Assembly (NCBI RefSeq): GCF_001039355.2
Contig: NW_019775467.1
Span: forward strand, 49,439 to 80,507
DNA: 31,069 nucleotides
Reading direction: 5' to 3'
From: Lingula anatina
Taxonomy: Eukaryota; Brachiopoda; Lingulata; Lingulida; Lingulidae
In this document: one piece after another, positions 29,601 to 31,069 of the stretch
Layout: every line of letters begins with the position of its first letter
Numbering within the stretch: the stretch's first letter is position 1
Position numbers and translations under genes: made by a program
Notes under the pieces: model-generated
The model's database searches: none
What the model was told of the DNA's origin: nothing
The model's input: only the letters and a program-made list of their open reading frames with translations

Positions 29601-31069
29601 CATTGGGGAAGCATCCAGCGAGTCCTGCCATGGTCTGTCTATGAGGTGTCTGCATCGGGGAAGCGTCCAGCAAGTCCTGCCATGGTCTGTCTACGAGGTG
29701 ACAATAATGGGGAAGCGTTTCAGACATATGGTGTTTCACTGAGATGGAAAACCCTTAGAGGTAAGCGTACTGCAGAGTACTAACATGGGTAAAGAAAGTC
29801 ATTAATCCGTTTTTATTTCTGTTAACAGACAACCCTTAAAGGTAAGCCTGAGTGCAGACTGCTGACATATGTAGGAAAAGTCATTAAAGGATTTTTTATT
29901 TCTGTTAATAGAAATATGTAGGAAAAGTCATTAATCCGTTTTTCTTTCTGTTAACAGAACTCAATTAAGGCGATTTTCACTAGAGCTACCACTGAAAACT
30001 GCAAGGAAAAGAGACCCACATCTACACGTCAGCCACTTCCATCAATCCTTTGTGCCAGCAAGTCCTGCCATGGTCTGTCTACGAGGTGGCTGCATCAGGG
30101 AAGCGTCCAGCGAGTCCTGCCATGGTCCGTCTATGAGGTGTCTGCATCAGGGAAGCGTCCAGCAAGTCCTGCCATGGTCCGTCTACGAGGTGACAATAAT
30201 GGGGAAGCGTTTCAGACATATGGTGTTTCACTGAGATGGAAAACCCTTAGAGGTAAGCGTACTGCAGAGTATTAACATGGGTAAAGAAAGTCATTAATCC
30301 GTTTTTATTTCTGTTAACAGACAACCCTTAATGGTAAGCCTGAGTGCAGAGTGCTGACATATGTAGGAAAAGTCATTAATCCGTTTCTCTCTGTTAACAG
30401 AACTCAATTAAGGCGATTTTCACTAGAGCTACCACTGAAAACTGCAAGGAAAATAGACCCACATCTACACGTCAGCCACTTCCATCAATCCTTTGTGCCA
30501 GCAAGTCCTGCCATGGTCTGTCTACGAGGTGGTTCCATTGGGGAAGCGTCCCAGGAATATGGTGTTTCTCCGAGATGGAAAACCTTAAGGGTAAGCCTGA
30601 CTGTAGAGTGCTGACATATGTAGGAAAAGTCATTAATCCGTTTTTATTTCTGTTAACAGAAATATGTAGGAAAAGTCATTAATCCGTTTTTCTTTCTGTT
30701 AACAGAACTCGATTGTGGCGATTCTCACTAGAGCTACTACTGACAACTGCAAGGAAAAGAGACCCACATCTACACTTCAACTACTTCCATCAATCCTTAG
30801 TGCCAGCGAGACCTGCCATGGTCTGTCTATGAGGTGGCTGCATTTGGGAAGTGTCTAGTGAGTCCTGCCATGGTCTGTCTACGAGGTTGCTGCATTGGGG
30901 AAGCGTCCAGCGAGTCCTGCCATGGTCTGTCTACGAGATGGCTGCACTTGGGAAGCGTCCAGCGAGTCTTGCTAGTTGTCTTCGAGGTGGCTGCAATGAG
31001 GAAGTGTCCAGCGAGTCCTGCCATGGTCTGTCTACGAGATGGCTGCATTGGGGAAGCGTCCAGCGAGTC
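26650..31069 (+). repeat. Complex tandem array of exon-intron-like modules with 52-bp units
   Basis: At least a dozen modules, continuing past the window end. Each has an acceptor-like end (TTTTTCTTTCTGTTAACAG), then a leader AACTCGATTATGGCGATTCT, then one to several 52-bp units (GAGTCCTGCCATGGTCTGTC, TACGAGGTGGCTGCATTGGG, GAAGCGTCCAGC). A closing part with ATATGGTGTTTCACTGAGAT follows, and then a donor AAAG/GTAAGC. The intron-like piece from GTAAGC to TTAACAG is about 69 bp. Since 52 is not a multiple of three, successive units are read in rotating frames, and the consensus has no stop in any forward frame. Many real copies do contain stops. Function unknown; it could be a satellite derived from a gene, a non-coding RNA locus or a decayed repeat-protein gene. 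Confidence 0.8.

Noticed and set aside
28441-31048. Minus-strand open frames in the tandem array
   Set aside because: They arise from the low stop content of the 52-bp repeat; the splice-like motifs are all oriented on the plus strand.
1-31069. CRISPR array, tRNA or rRNA genes
   Set aside because: The repeats are eukaryotic minisatellites and mobile elements without regular unique spacers; no complete tRNA cloverleaf or rRNA sequence was seen.

Overview
This window is intron-rich, AT-rich animal genomic DNA and most likely comes from a marine invertebrate. The evidence is spliced genes with canonical GT-AG introns in matching phases, animal-type domains (KRAB/SSXRD/PR-SET/C2H2, lipocalin, TIR), L1/Tx1-like and CR1-like retrotransposons, a pogo-like transposon, MITEs and many microsatellites. 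The phylum cannot be fixed from the sequence alone.

Layout. 1-1.6 kb: three phase-compatible minus-strand exons of a TIR-domain gene, open at both ends. 2.66-6.43 kb: a 5'-truncated, lightly damaged L1/Tx1-like LINE on the minus strand, followed to 6.63 kb by another dispersed repeat. 8.1-19.5 kb: a PRDM9 orthologue on the minus strand. I could connect ten exons in phase, giving a 506-residue protein with KRAB-like, SSXRD/acidic, zinc-knuckle and PR/SET parts, one isolated C2H2 finger and the start of a tandem finger array. The array is then broken by about 71 extra bp containing a dispersed repeat, and five more finger units lie behind the break in another frame. The 6.7-kb intron 7 of PRDM9 holds a pogo-like transposase gene with an intact DDD triad, an N-terminal PIP-box-like motif and an AT-hook. 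It also holds a small HIRAN-domain gene that ends in a near-canonical histone-type 3' stem-loop. 20.2-23.4 kb: a five-exon secreted lipocalin (apolipoprotein D-like) gene on the plus strand, head-to-head with PRDM9 across about 660 bp. Its introns carry a clean MITE and a CR1 fragment. 24.1-25.6 kb: three MITE-like elements and a possible tRNA-derived SINE. 26.2-31.07 kb, running off the end: a CCAAT/TATA promoter-like start, then a tandem array of modules. Each module has 52-bp minisatellite units joined to short intron-like segments with GTAAG donors and TTAACAG acceptors.

How it fits together. PRDM9 in vertebrates is the meiotic H3K4/K36 methyltransferase that places recombination hotspots through its fast-evolving finger array. 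Here every upstream domain and the three tyrosines that align with the human catalytic set are kept, and the finger units show the usual pattern of near-identical 84-bp repeats differing at DNA-contact codons. The repeat insertion would cut the array to four fingers. The main observations are this gene and its broken array, the histone-like 3' end on the HIRAN gene, and the exon-intron satellite at the right edge.
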